Shown: piece after piece, positions 21,946-34,590 of the stretch
How the letters are laid out: every line of letters starts with the position of its first letter
Numbering within the stretch: the stretch's first letter is position 1
Source of the DNA: Cristatella mucedo
Lineage: Eukaryota; Bryozoa; Phylactolaemata; Cristatellidae
Direction of reading: 5' to 3'
DNA: 64,000 nt
Assembly: GCA_009760855.2 (NCBI GenBank)
Contig: WPIO01000045.1
Span: 1,351,501 to 1,415,500 of the forward strand
The notes under the pieces: generated by a model
Databases searched by the model: none
What the model was told of the DNA's origin: nothing
What the model saw: the letters and a program-made list of their open reading frames with translations, nothing else
Position numbers and translations under genes: made by a program

Positions 21946-22591
21946 TATAAGAACCGACGAGAGCCTTCGTGTACGCAGCACCGTGCGCGTGTGCTTCGCT
22001 CTACAATACTGTCGAGCCTCACGAGAGAGAAATCAGCAGCAGCGTACGACCGTAGGAAACCACAGAAACAGATGAATCTGTCTGCGACGCCGATAGAACC
22101 GCCTTTAGAACCGCTTCTTTCACTCCGCGCTTTGAGTCAAGGGATTTTACTTATCAAACTCATTAGCCAGGCGGCAGCAGCCACCCCCCTCCTGCCAGTG
22201 CTGGAATGATAGTAGCCACCGGCGAAGGACGCCAGGGCCGCTCGGGCAGGTCGGGGCGGGGCGGACTGAGCGCACAATGGATGCCGCCCGTTGCGCCGCC
22301 GCCTCCACTCTGCGCCGTCCCAGGAGCGACCGAGTGGACGAAAGCTAACACATCTGGCGGGTGACTCGCTACGGTTCGGTATTATTCGTAGGTCGGTGCT
22401 CTTTAGCAGCCTAACAAGGCCGATTTAGAAAGTGCCACATTCTCCAGCAATTCAGCATCTGGAGGGCTCTAGGAAGCCCTCGTCGCGAGCCCCTCCTCTC
22501 GTGAGCCACCTGCAGCTAGAGCTGCCGAAGGGGCGCCGCCGCCGAACGAAATGCCCTTTCTAGATGTACGTCCTTCTATCTGTGCCCTAGT

Positions 22592-23226
<635 letters not shown>

Positions 23227-24084
23227 CTCTGCGGTAATCATACTGGCCGAGCGTCGGCAGCGCCCGCTGCTGCAGCTGAAGCATCGTCAGCTGCTAAAGC
23301 ATCCTCAGCTTCCGCTTCTTCTTTTTTCTTCTCCCCTTCTTCTTAGGAGAAATGGTTGCCTTTACAGCAGCCATCTCGATTATTCTGTCCACCGAAGGAG
23401 CGCCGGTAAGGTGGATCGTCAGCCCGCCCGTACAGCTGCCACACCCGATTTCTGCGGCGCCTGAGTCTGCGTGCAGACGGCGCGTCGTCCGGAAGTCTCC
23501 GTAGGGCCGCCCGTCGAAAAAGAAACGAGCACCCGAAGAGCCCGCGAAGAGCTCGCCGCAAAGACGGGTCTCTCAAGGTCCAACCGGGCGGGGTTACCTC
23601 GCCGCAACTCTTAAAACACGATTCAGAATACAAGGATACCAGGCGACTCCTTCCAGAAGCCGATCTACCAGGGGCAGTGTGCCCCGCGGGATGCGCACTG
23701 GCGCACTGGTAAGCCTTGCTTCGCCCGCCGCCACCGCCGCCGCCGCCATGACTCTAGAACCGCTCTCTAAGCCTGGCAGCCACTTCCCGGAAGTGCGATA
23801 TGTACCGGAAATGGATATCGGGTCTCCGATGAGGCTCGCGGGTGTTTTCGCCAACTGGGGAGCTTAAAAGGCAGTAGTTGCGGCTGGGGGGAGCCCAGCA
23901 CCGGCCACCCAGCACCGGCCTACCTGCGCGGATTGCGGCTCGAGGCCGCCCGCTTCGAGGCCGCCCCTTCGAGCTACTCGCCTTCCGAGTGCCGCGAAGG
24001 GACCTCACGGAGCTTAGAGCCCGGGCTTAGAACGTCCGCGACATCGAACCGCCGAAGCCGAAGAAAAAGAAGCAGAAGCTCTAA

Positions 24085-24990
24085 CTTTCTAAAACTGAAC
24101 AACGATCAAGCCAACTTTACAGCTACGGGAAAACCCAGTCGGAAATTCAGAAATCAGAAACTCCAATCCTCAAAATGGGCTCGACCAGCATATCTTCTGT
24201 TGTTGCGACTGACTGCACGGAATCCGGGCATTCTTGTCCAAATCGACATTTCACTAAATTACTACGTCAGCTTCGCACTCAAGTGTGCCTACTTTTAGCG
24301 AAACAACGGTGCAGAAATTCGGCTCGCTTAGATAAGGACGACACTACATCCAACCTTGTACATTTGTTTGTGACGTCCCGATTTGTTTGTGACGTCCCGA
24401 CTGTACTTATGTTAATGCCTACTTGCCGGTATCGGCCTGCGAAATAAAACGCTTGTGGTTGGTGCAAAGCTCAACAGACAGGTCTGTTGTCTGTCGCGAA
24501 TGCCGCAATTGCCATATTACACCAGTTCTCACCGACCTGCATTGGCCACCTATCAAGTAGCGTGTCGAGTTCAAGATGCCGTCACTTACTTTTAGACCAA
24601 TTCATTCTCTCGCTCCGGCTCCCACCTATCTGCAATACTTCATGATCAGGTGTCTCATCGTCGCTACCAGCTCGTTTTGCCCAAGTCGTTCAGCTGTGCC
24701 TCAAACGAGGACGAACACAAACGAAAAACAAAACAAGTCGTTCAGCTGCGCCTCAAACGAACCTCAAATCCTATGGAGACCGTGCCTTTAGCTCGTAGTT
24801 CGCTAGTTCAGTTCGCTTAGTTTAGTTGCTTTTAGCTCCCACTGCGGGGCGGGGTGAGCGGGGGGGGCAGCTCGAAGTGACGTCACGACATTCCCTGACT
24901 TGACCTTTAAAAAATGAGTTTATACCATTCCTGCTCCTCACAGCATTTACTCCATCCACGTGAATATTCTTGCGTGCGCTTATGCGTGCT
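24085..24990 (+). mobile_element. Decayed LINE-A copy
   Basis: SNFLKLNNDQANFTATGKPS (from 24082) matches the block after the RT palm. GACGTCCCGATTTGTTTGTG is duplicated near 24370. Later pieces match PLLADLHWPPI and the ...TSPDLT block near 24890. Stops and frameshifts are frequent. Confidence 0.75.
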
Positions 24991-25418
24991 GCAAATGAGC
25001 ATGCTAGAAAAAACCTATATCGACTTTCCATCTTTCTTTCCGGCATGTACCACGTGCCCAGGATGAGATTTTGCTTTCTTAGAGCGAAACTAATTTTCGA
25101 CTATTTGTGTCGCTCGCGGCAAATCCCTGCGGATTCGAACTCGGTTCGCTGAGGCGCCACACTCCGTGGCGCTTGCGGGCTCGCAATGTTTTACGACGTC
25201 GCCCACCTTGCGGCCTCATCCTTCGCCAGCGCTGACGGCCAAATGCTGCGAGCTTTTCAGGCTCGACCTCCACTCGAAGCGTTCGAGAATGTCACACTGG
25301 ACCGTCTCTCGGAGCGTTCGATGTGCGCAATCGCTATAGCCACACTCACGCACGCACGCACGCACGCACGCACGCGTACACTCAGGGATCGCCCATCCGC
25401 GAATGATCAGTCACTGGA

Positions 25419-25461
<43 letters not shown>
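25419..25461. repeat. (GGC)n trinucleotide repeat
   Basis: About 14 units, CpG-rich. Confidence 0.9.
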
Positions 25462-25462
<1 letters not shown>

Positions 25463-25758
25463 GCGGCCGGGCCGGTCGGCTGCGGTCGACCGGCTGTTTG
25501 AGCCGGACGGGCCAGGGAGGTGTTCTACACCTTCTCGGTAACGGGCTGCAGCTCGCATAACCGGGGCTGCGGTCACTCGCGGCAGACCGCACAGGCTGAC
25601 CGCCGGGCCACCTGGAGGGTGCACGCTGTGCGCTGCTGCAGGCAGCACTATCGTGGTGGTGAACGCACACCAACTCCGACCGCTCGACGACGTCGCCGAC
25701 GCCCTGAGCAGCAGCGCGAAGACGCGACACTCAGCCAGCAAGCGCGTTTGCCGCAGCT

Positions 25759-25809
25759 GCGCTAGCGCTCGCGCGCGCGCGCGCGGCCAGCCTCCGCGAG
25801 CGCTAGCGC
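25759..25809. repeat. Inverted repeat, 15-bp perfect arms
   Basis: GCGCTAGCGCTCGCG (25759-25773) pairs perfectly with CGCGAGCGCTAGCGC (25795-25809) across a 21-nt loop containing (CG)n. Confidence 0.85.
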
Positions 25810-26416
25810 GGTCTTCGCCGGATTCGGACGGATTCGCGTGCGTCGTCGCAGCCGCAAGCGGAGTCGCGCGAGGCTACGATGGCCGGCCGGCAAGTGAAGC
25901 GACGATTTCGGAGCCGCGTGCAGGAAGCGGCGTCGTCGAGATCGGCTAGGCAGCCTGGCCGCCGCCGCCGCCACTTGCTGTCCGCCGCGACTGCGTCGAC
26001 CGCCGTCACCGCCGCCAAAGCAGCTCGTCAGTCGAAGGAGGCGGCGCCGCTTGACAGCGCTACGCCAGCGCTACGACGGAGCTAGAAATGCCTCCTTAAT
26101 GGCGTAAGCCGGAGGCAAAGCGGAGCGGAGAGCAGAGCTGCAATTGGCTGTAATTGGCGGTCCAAGTGCTGGCTGGCACCGCGTCAGGAGCACCGCTAGC
26201 CGTACGGTCGTCGTTCAATTCGGTCGGCTTAAATTGCCTTGCTTACGGCACCGCAATCAAACTCATATTAGGCGGAACAATGCCACGGCGCCGCCGGCGG
26301 CCAGTGGCCGGATCGGCCGGTGACGACCGGACGACCGACAGCAGCAAGGCGCCAGATGGCGCCACGGCGCGGCGGCTGCATATAAATATAAATAAATATA
26401 TATGTACAATTTTTAT

Positions 26417-26585
26417 TTATTTAACAGCCTCATTTGTATAGCAGCAGAAAGAAAAGCCTTATCGGCTATCACTACTGACAATAAGGGATACCCCGCTGCA
26501 GGATTCGAACCCACGACCTTGGCCGTGAAGAGCGAGCACCCTGCCTCCTGCACCATCTTGGCCCACAATGCATGCCGACGGCGAG
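26417..26585 (-). mobile_element. SINE2 copy (tRNA-derived)
   Basis: On the minus strand: AAGGTCGTGGGTTCGAATCC (B box), then a region ending GATAGCCGATAAGGCTTTTC and CTATACAAATGAGGCTGTTA. It matches the copy at 54725 and differs in body and tail from SINE1. Confidence 0.7.
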
Positions 26586-26600
26586 TAACGGGCTAGCCTC

Positions 26601-26619
26601 GGGGGGGGGGGGGGGGGGG
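26601..26619. repeat. G19 homopolymer
   Basis: Uninterrupted run of 19 G beside the end of SINE2. Shorter G-runs occur at 16183, 26970, 28900 and 31610. Confidence 0.9.
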
Positions 26620-26639
26620 AGAAGGAGGATAGTGGGCGC

Positions 26640-26800
26640 AACGGCTCTGTAGTCGATTGGCTCAGTGGTTACGGTGCTCACCCCAACAGAGGTCGCGGTC
26701 AATGTATTTGATGGCCGACGACGTAAGTTCGAGCCCCGTGGTATATGTGAAGCGCCTGAATAGAGATTGAGTTTTCTTAGGGCGCTAAATTATTAATATT
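26640..26800 (+). mobile_element. SINE1 copy, insertion subtype
   Basis: TTGGCTCAGTGGTTACGGTG A-box region, then an extra segment ending ATTTGATGGCCGA before the B-box-like AGTTCGAGCCCC, and the tail GCGCCTGAATAGAGATTGAG...GGGCGCT. The insertion is shared with the copy at 42688. Confidence 0.8.
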
Positions 26801-27547
26801 AATTACTTTTTCCATACTGACTGGGCGAGAAAAATGGCGCCACAGCCCTTCTCCTGGCAGAGCGAGGCCGCCCGAGTCGGGTAACAGCTGCGGGCGGCCT
26901 ACTTTACCGGCCGCGGAGTTGGCGACCAATTCGCTCGCGAAGGCCACTTTAGCGGAGAGGTGCGCGTGCATGGGGGGGGGGGGGTATCTCAGCGGCGTAT
27001 GTCTATTCCTGTCTCGATTCCCGACTCCAGAGGCTCGTGCCAGAGGGCGCCGCGAAGGAGGCCTTCCGCGATCGTCCTCGTGCGATCCGAGATGGCTGCA
27101 GTCGACGATGTTTGCTCAGACAGGAGGAATTAGCCGATTACTCGGCGGCGGCGGCGGCGGCCGCGGCCGCGGCGAAGCGATTACAACGATCGATTGCAAT
27201 ATCGCATAGCATCGATTACAGCTGGCTGAAATGCTCGCCAGAGTATCCGCTCTGACTACGCTTTGGGTCTGCTGGTGGCTTTATAAAAAGCTATACACGA
27301 AATCATTCGATAAGACCCACAGCCAGTGGCGATGAAGATGGCGATGAATAATATATTATATCGCCAGTAATATAATAATATATCGCCAATGGCGAGGAAG
27401 ACTCGGGCGTTCGCTCACCCCCCTGCCAGAGGTTTCCAGAATTCGGCAGGGAGGGCGCCACGACGTCGACGGGCCGGTCGACGACGACGAGGACGAACCA
27501 GAGACGGAGGACGCTCGACTGAGGTCGGCTTGGACCTGCCTATCGAC

Positions 27548-27548
27548 G

Positions 27549-27616
<68 letters not shown>
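27548..27616. repeat. (GGC)n trinucleotide repeat
   Basis: About 23 uninterrupted units. Confidence 0.95.
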
Positions 27617-27618
<2 letters not shown>

Positions 27619-27925
27619 CCTGTTCCCGGAAGAGCCAGACGTCCCGGCGCTCCGGTAGTGCCCGGGCGTGGTTGGAATGAGACGAATGATGCGCATCGAG
27701 AGAAATAGCGGCGCCGCGGCGCGCGAGAGGATTTTCAAGGATTTGTACGATCGCATTGAACAGCGCGTATCATTTGTGTGTACATGGTGTTTAATACGTG
27801 ACCGGGTCAGAGATCGTATTATGCAGATCGGCAGCTGCGTCGCGCTTGCACGCGCCGACGAGGCGGAATCCTAAAGGATCAGGAAGCGAAACGGAAGGAA
27901 ATTTAGCTCTGCTGCTATTGGCCGC

Positions 27926-27957
27926 CGCCCAGCGATCGATCGATCGATCGCTGGGCG
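27926..27957. repeat. Perfect 32-bp palindrome
   Basis: CGCCCAGCGATCGATC is followed directly by its reverse complement, with no spacer. The centre is a (CGAT) repeat. Confidence 0.92.
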
Positions 27958-29280
27958 CGCGTTGCGATGGCGGAGGTCGCGGAGGTGCAGCAGCAGCAGC
28001 AACAGCAGAAGCAGCAGCAGTCGCAGCAGCAGCGGTAGAGCGAAGCGGCACCGGCCGAAGGCGCTAGCCTTCGCCGCCGCCGCCGCCGCCTCGGGCTCGC
28101 AGAGCCGGGTTAGACTCGCGAGACCAGCGAGGTAGGCGAGACCTGGGTTGTCGCCTGAAGGCACTCGGGACCCACGCGGACACAGCTCGCGTTACGCAAA
28201 TTCGGCTACGATCGGGCCAGCTTCAGTTCCCGTCTTTCTCTCATCGTGCCGCCGCCGCCGCCGCCGCAGTGCACGCGCTGAGATATTGCGTCGATGCTAG
28301 CCAAAAGTAGAGCCTTACCTGTGTAGCCAGGATTTCCACGCGCCATTTTGATGTTGCATCCGCGTTCGCCCAACGCCTCGCGGTCGCCGCTGCAGTGACT
28401 ACGTTGACGACAATTCCGTGCGTAGCGCCGACGACCGATGCAGCCAGCTGCCGCAAAAAGGTCAGAGAAAAATACGAGTAAACGCGCGTACGGCTAAGAA
28501 TGCACAGGTCGGCAAAGGTCGGCGCGCTCGCGTTAGCTGCGAGATTTCTCGAGCGCTCGAGGTTTACGCTCCAATGGAAAACTACTTGGTCTCTTTACCG
28601 AAACTAGCGCCGGTGGCTCCGCGAGTCTTAAATTGTGAACGCAGCTTTTCAAGTCTGCGTCGCTGACTTGAACCGAATGCCTAAAGGCTTAGCGACGAAT
28701 CTACGCCGGCGCTGGAGCACGGGAGCTGCGACTGCCATAAAACTAGCGCCAAACTCGTCGTCCGTAGCTTCCAGCCGGAGACCGAAGCTTTGGGCGCCGG
28801 GCTGCGGGCGCCCAAAGCGAGAGTCGGTGCGGCGGCGGCGACTCGCCGGCCGCGGTCCGCCGCCGCCGCCGCAGCGCCGACGTATCGCCGCAGGCGTAAG
28901 GGGGGGGGGGGGCTCGTCCGTCGGTGCAAGCGTCCGCTGATCGACGCCGCAGCGCGGTCGCCGCGAGACGGACCGTCGAGAATGACGTATGCACGCGCAT
29001 CTGCGCGCACTCGGCGGCCTGCCGCTTACTGTCGGTCGATCGTCGTTAGCCTCGCGTCGAGGAGGTGCGCCAGTTTCGCCAGTGGCGGTCTCCCGGAAGT
29101 GAAAACGCGCTGAGAGCGTTTCTTAAATGGCCGCCCTAGTGGCGCCCCCTCCCCACTGCTGCGGTTGTAATAGCGTTTAACCACCAGCGGCTGTTGCTCG
29201 TCTCCCCGGAGAGCAAGGTCAGTGAGCAGTCAGGAGAAAACCGCTTACCACTGCTAGGGTGCTGGGTGTAGCCTAGTACC

Positions 29281-29425
29281 GCCGTGGTTTGACCCAGTCG
29301 TTAAGGTGCTCTCCCCGACCGAGGTCTGGCCGAGGTCGTGGGCTCGAGCCCTACGGCATGTGCGAAGCGCCTGAATAGAGATTTAAGTTCTCTTAGGGCG
29401 CTGTACAAATGAATTATATTTATAC
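29281..29425 (+). mobile_element. SINE1 copy
   Basis: TTTGACCCAGTCGTTAAGG A-box region, CGTGGGCTCGAGCC B-box region, tail GAAGCGCCTGAATAGAGATT...TTCTCTTAGGGCGCTGTAC. One of the best-preserved copies. Confidence 0.88.
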
Positions 29426-29682
29426 TTATATGATATTGAAGTGTTCTTGACAGCTCTCCATCCTGCTTACGCGTTTCGCTAAAGGGAAGGGGAGCTTGAG
29501 TTGCGGAGCAGAATGTGTTCCTTCATTTCTCTCTCGCAAAGTTAGGCTGTTTATTGGTGTAGGCAGTAATCAGTTTTCAGACATGTAATCGACGGTAGAC
29601 GGAGCCCGAAGTAAGTCGGCAGGCGGACGAATCGGCATCGTTAGCGCCAACGCGACCGTAGCTGCACTGTTTGGAGCTGTAC

Positions 29683-29695
29683 ACACACACACACA

Positions 29696-29755
<60 letters not shown>

Positions 29756-29757
29756 AA
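29683..29757. repeat. (CA)n/(ACGC)n microsatellite
   Basis: Compound CA and ACGC repeats. A shorter (ACGC)n lies at 25346-25376. Confidence 0.9.
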
Positions 29758-29812
29758 CACACACACACATACGCATGCAGAGACACACGTATGTGCGTGT
29801 GTGTGTGTGCAC

Positions 29813-29945
29813 TTCATTTGTATAACGCCCTAAGAGAACTTAATCTGTATTCAGGCGCTTCAAATATGCCGCGGGGCTTGAGCCCGCGATCGCGGCCAGA
29901 ACCCGGTCGGGGCGAGCACTTTAAGCAGTACGCATTGGCGTTCCT
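29813..29945 (-). mobile_element. SINE1 copy
   Basis: Inverted: ATTTGTATAACGCCCTAAGA tail, GGCGCTTCAAATATGCCGCG, GGGCTTGAGCCCGCG B box. It starts right after (GT)n. Confidence 0.82.
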
Positions 29946-31867
29946 AGGATATTGTGCGCACACGGGGTTCCGACGGGATCGCGATTCCGATTCATATGAC
30001 GCTCCGCGATGATTGCGCCCGCGCCAGCGACGCGAAGTGTCCATCTTCATCCACTACGGCTGCTAGCGCTCGCAAGCGCTGGGCGAATTGAGCAGCCCCT
30101 GCAGCCGGCTGCTCGCTATAGCTCCGGCCCCTCGCAGCAGCCAATAATCGCCCGCCCGTCCGTCCGTCCGTCCGCCGATTCTGACGACGGGCAGCTGGCG
30201 TATTCGAACTGCGCCTAGACGGAATCGTCTCCCTTTACCGACGAGGGACGTTTCCCCTCCGTCGAAGGAAAGCGCCCGCTCTACGAGGAACTGCGAGTAG
30301 ACTCCGCGCCGCCGCCGCCGCCGCGCGAGAGCGAGCTGCCGTTGCTGCCGATGGAGCGCGGCCGTAGCCTCGTCGTCGCGCGTCTTCCACTTGGCGCCCA
30401 AGCAGCGGGCGGCGTCGCGATTGCGCTCGAGTCGAATCTCCCGCCTTCTTGTAGGGGACCTCCGCAGCAGCCGAACGCCGTCGTCGCGACGGCTGCCTCG
30501 TTTCAGGGCACGCGGCGGCGGCGGCGCTGGCTCGAGCTCTCGACCCGGCTCCCTCGAGGCGCGGCTCGCGGCCTCCGCCTGCCAAGGGGCCGCCGCCATC
30601 GCGCTGCCACTTCCGTCGACGCCGACGGTGCGCCTGGCGCCCTATCGACTCGCTCGCCACTACGCCGCTAACGTCGCCCATTGCCGGCGACGCGCCCGAG
30701 CGAGCCTCGGCGGCGGCGGTGATCGGGCCGGCCTCGCGCGCCGCCGCCGCCGCCGCCGAGGCGCTGTCTCGTATCGCTGGGCGTCGGCCCGCCCGCCGCA
30801 GCCTCGGCGTGACTAGACGGGTAGCGACGGCGGCGCCGCAGCCGCCGTCGCCGCTGAGCGTCCAACAGCGCGAAGGCGAAGCAGCTTTGAGGGTCAGGAC
30901 GTGTGCGAACGGAGAGGAAATTCCTGCCGCCGCCGCCTGGCTGCTCGGGGGTAGCTCGCGATTTCTGTATTTTCGATTAAGAAACGCGACCACAGAGCCC
31001 CCCCTGCGCTATTGATACAGCAGCCGTTAGCCCACTGGGACGCTAATCGTCTCGGGTATCGCTCACCGAAGCGCCGGCACCTCCAGCGACAGATCTGCCC
31101 GCCTGCCTGTTCGTACCGTCCGCCCCGGCGGCGGCGGCGGCTGAATGCTGACCTTGCGGTTGATGGCAGAGGTCGACGCAGGGCTGAGCGGGCGCGGAGG
31201 AAAAGCGATCGCACGCAGGCGCTCAGCGGCCGCGCTCAGCTCGTCTCGTCGCCATCTTTCGTGCATCTGCAGAGTCTGTCCTTCGATTGACCTGCCGCAA
31301 GATCCGCCGCCGGGTGAAGCGACGGACGTATATCTATGCACGCCGCCGCCGCCGCCGCCGCCGCGAGAAAGACGCACGCTTCGTTTCGGATCGTTCCCGC
31401 GGCGAGTTTCTCACTAGCCCCTTCCGCGCTCTCGCGGCGGCGCGCGCACGCGCAATCGTTGCAGTCCGAGTCGGCGGCTCCGCCATTCCGAGCCGCTTCT
31501 TGGCTTTCACTCGCCGGTCGCACTGCCCTGGTCTGCTGCCAGCAGCCGCGACCGCGAGCTCTCTTTCCGACACGTGATCGGATCGTGTCAGGTAATCGTG
31601 GATGAGCAGGGGGGGGGGGCGGGCAGGAGGGAGGCGGTTCGCGCGAGCAAGGCATACACGATACGCCCGCAGCCGCTCCAAGCGCCGCTGCTTGAGCTTT
31701 CTCGCGATTGGCTGTCTCTGGTTAGCTCAAAGTCCGATCCATCCTTTGGGGTTTAGCTTACTTCGGGCTGCCTCAGTGAGGTTTGGCCCGACTGCAGCTC
31801 GAGCTTCCGGTAGGGTAGCTGTGTGCCCTCTCCCTACTTGGCCAGAGCTCACAGGTAGATTGTCACA

Positions 31868-32572
31868 TAATGTGTATCTCCGTCTATCAATCAGCAAAGC
31901 CGTACGAAACTGCGTGGATGTTGCGCAGGAGAGTTTTGTGTGTAGTGCAGTGAACGCACGTGCTTCTTTTGGTTTCAGTTTCTTTCGCATTCGGTAGCCA
32001 ACAGACTTCATCTAACGCAACGAAGAGAAAGTGGAAAGCATAGCTGAGTCAGGAGCAGGGCAGTTAAGTAGCATGAAGGTAGCAGCCCAGGAAAGGCTGG
32101 AAAGGCTGCGCCGCCGCAGTCGGTAGCAAGAGAGTGGATGTCGCTGAGTAAGAAGAAATGTCGTGTCGTTGCCAAGATTAGAGCTCGTCGAATGTTCAGA
32201 GCTCAGGGGCTCAGGGGGCGTGGCAATAGTCTAGAAACGCTTGAACTAGTTTTGGCTGCCGTATTCTTATCTAAGCAGGTTCTAATTTTGGCAATGCTCC
32301 TCAACTGAAAATAGGCCGACTTAGTTGTGCACGCCATCTGCTCATCCAGGACAAGTCGTTTTTTTTTGGAACGGCAAGCCGATTACGGACAGACGTCGCT
32401 TAAGAAATACTAGATGAACCCATCTTGAGGGCGAAGTCTTTCAGCTGGAGAGCGACTAGCACGTGGCTATTGTCACGTGACTATTAGGTTGGTCGTATCG
32501 TCGTCTAGCTTTCCTTGACCATGAACAAAAGTCGGCCAGAGGGAGGGTACAGGTGGTAAAGAGAAGGGGGCA
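31868..32572 (-). mobile_element. LINE-B copy (3' end plus part of coding region)
   Basis: The 3' end (low coordinates) carries TGTGTATCTCCGTC...GCGCAGGAGAGTTTTGTGTG. The middle has CAACAGACTTCATCTAACGC, and the upper part (32280-32560) matches the post-palm LINE coding region only at a distance (TAATTTTGGCAATGCTCC, CCAGAGGGAGGGTAC). It is therefore a separate family from LINE-A. Frames are broken. Confidence 0.6.
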
Positions 32573-32690
32573 TATAATGTATCTCCGTCAGTAACTCCAC
32601 AAAGTCATAAAGACCATGTGGGTGTTACGCAGGAGAGTTTTGTATAGCGCACTCACAGCCTAAGCGGCTTTCGGTAGCGCCCCACACTTC
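32573..32690 (-). mobile_element. LINE-B 3' end, second copy adjoining the first
   Basis: TAATGTATCTCCGTCAGTAA...GTTACGCAGGAGAGTTTTG...CAGCCTAAGCGGCTTTCGG. Contains the hairpin GTAACTCCAC...GTGGGTGTTAC. Confidence 0.65.
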
Positions 32691-32802
32691 AAGGCCTTTC
32701 GCCAAGCCGACTGCAGTTGACATCCACTGTCAGACATCTCTCGCTGACATAGGAGGAGCTGACCCCAATTTAGTCGCTGTGCCATTTCGAGAGAGGCGCT
32801 CC

Positions 32803-32805
<3 letters not shown>

Positions 32806-32883
<78 letters not shown>

Positions 32884-32897
32884 GACAGAGGCGCTCC

Positions 32898-32945
<48 letters not shown>
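32806..32945. repeat. (GA)n microsatellite, duplicated flank
   Basis: Two GA tracts, each preceded by GGCGCTCCAGAGAAAG, so tract and flank were duplicated together. Confidence 0.9.
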
Positions 32946-32950
<5 letters not shown>

Positions 32951-33044
32951 ACGACTATTCGTGTCGTATACTACTCAGAGATCTAGATAGAACCTCACGA
33001 GCGGAGACTTGAAACTTCCGCCCTGTCTACCTTCTACTGTTCCT

Positions 33045-34590
33045 ATCAAAGACACTAAAGCGAGTCGTGGCAGACAGACCAGCTGAACTCAAATATTGAA
33101 ACTTCAAACCTTACCAGTAAGTTCTAGTCTGGTTTTAGAGCTAATCACTCCATGGAGTCGGGATTTCGTCGGGTGTATAACGACCTACTTAGGAATGCAG
33201 AATTAGGTAGACTGTCTCTGCTTGTTTTGCTCGATCTTTCGGTAGCTTTTAATACTATCGATCACTAAGTCAGTCTTGAGCGCCTCGCTCTCACCTGAGC
33301 ATCACTGGCACTGCATTGCAACGGTTTAGGTCATATCTCACTGGAAGACTCAAGAATATTGATGTGAATGGACAAAGAACATCCGAGAAACCTCTGGAAT
33401 ATGGAGTAGCTCAGGGTTCCCTGCTAGGTCCGGTTCTTTTCACGGTTTACACTCTGCCTATTGCCAATGTGATTGCCAGGCACAATCTAGGCTTTCACTT
33501 CTATGCGGATGACACTCAGTTGTACCTTTGCTTTGATCCCTCCCAGCCTTCGAGCACCTCAAATTCTCTCAACTCACTTGCTGCATGTATTGATGACATC
33601 CGTACATGGATGGCAGCAAATTTTCTAAAACTAAACGATGATTAAACTAACTTACTAGCTGTGGGCAAACCGAGTGTGATTCAGAAATTGGAAAGGCTGA
33701 CCCTCAAAATCGGCTCTGCCAGAATATCTCCTGTTGAATTTGCACGAAATCTAGGTGTCATATTCCAAAGTGATCTCTCATTAGATGACCACATCAGCTC
33801 CAAAGTCAAGTCTGCCTAGCTTCATAACATTGCTAAAATTCGGGCTTGTTTAGATAAGGATACCACATCTAGGTTGGTCCATACATTTGTGACATCTCAT
33901 CTTGACTTCTGTAACTCACTGCTTGCTGGCCTACCGGCATGTACAACCAGGCGCTTACAGCTGGTGCAAAACTCTGCAGCTAAGCTTGTCTGTCGTGAGA
34001 GTCACAATTGCCACATTACACCACTCCTCGCCGACCTGCGGTGGCTACCAGTCAAGCAAAGGATCGACTTCAAGGTTTTGTTGCTTACCTTTAGGTCCCT
34101 TAATTTTTTGGCTCCAGCCTATCTGTCAGATCTACTGCCTTACCAGGCTAAGCATCGTATTACCCACTTTTCGGAATCTAATCGTTTGCCTATTCCTCGT
34201 GTAAGCCTCAAATCCACCGGAGATCGTGCCTTTAACTCGTATGCTCCCCAAGCCTAGAAATCACTTCCGACTTGCGTCATGATATCTCCTGCCTTGACAA
34301 CTTTTAAGAAGAAACTAAAAACGCATTTATTTGTAACAGCATTTAGTGGCTCCCTGTGATTCGTCCTTTATGTGCTCATGCGTGCTGACACTATGCATGC
34401 GGCCACTAACCATCCTTGCATGGTGACCGTGTGCATGTCACCCCATACCATGTTATTCTTGCTATTTATTGAGAACGCTACGACTAACCATTCGATAGTG
34501 CTTCCTTCGAAACATGTGTTACGCTCCTAGAAAGACAGTTCTGTGAGAGCGATATACAAAATGCACTATCATTGTGATAATTCTTATTAA
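33045..34590 (+). mobile_element. LINE-A copy with intact YADD reverse transcriptase palm
   Basis: Longest LINE copy in the window. In order: a decayed fingers region (33120-33270), LTGRLKNIDVNGQR, GVAQGSLLGPVLFTVYTLPI, and FYADDTQLYL with catalytic YADD at 33502-33513. Then NSLNSLAACIDDIRTWM, VTSHLDFCNSLLAG, HITPLLADLRWLPVKQ and FKKKLKTHLF. The 3' UTR carries GGCCACTAACCATCC, and the tail near 34520 is weakly preserved. At least three stops or frameshifts (33646, 33818, 34255) make it inactive. L2/CR1-like by motif order. The 5' region and endonuclease are absent. Confidence 0.92.

Larger units (their letters stand above)
25000..31860. other. GC- and CpG-rich compartment, no gene supported
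   Basis: CpG-dense DNA with (CGG)n, (CG)n, G-runs and Arg/Ala/Gly/Pro-rich frames open in several phases at once, as composition alone produces. It holds SINE1 and SINE2 copies, listed separately. Non-coding exons or promoters could exist but cannot be told apart here. Confidence 0.5.

Noticed and set aside
30063-30993. Arg/Ala-rich frames of 178 and 252 codons
   Set aside because: GC-rich composition, several frames open on both strands, no domain or splice logic.
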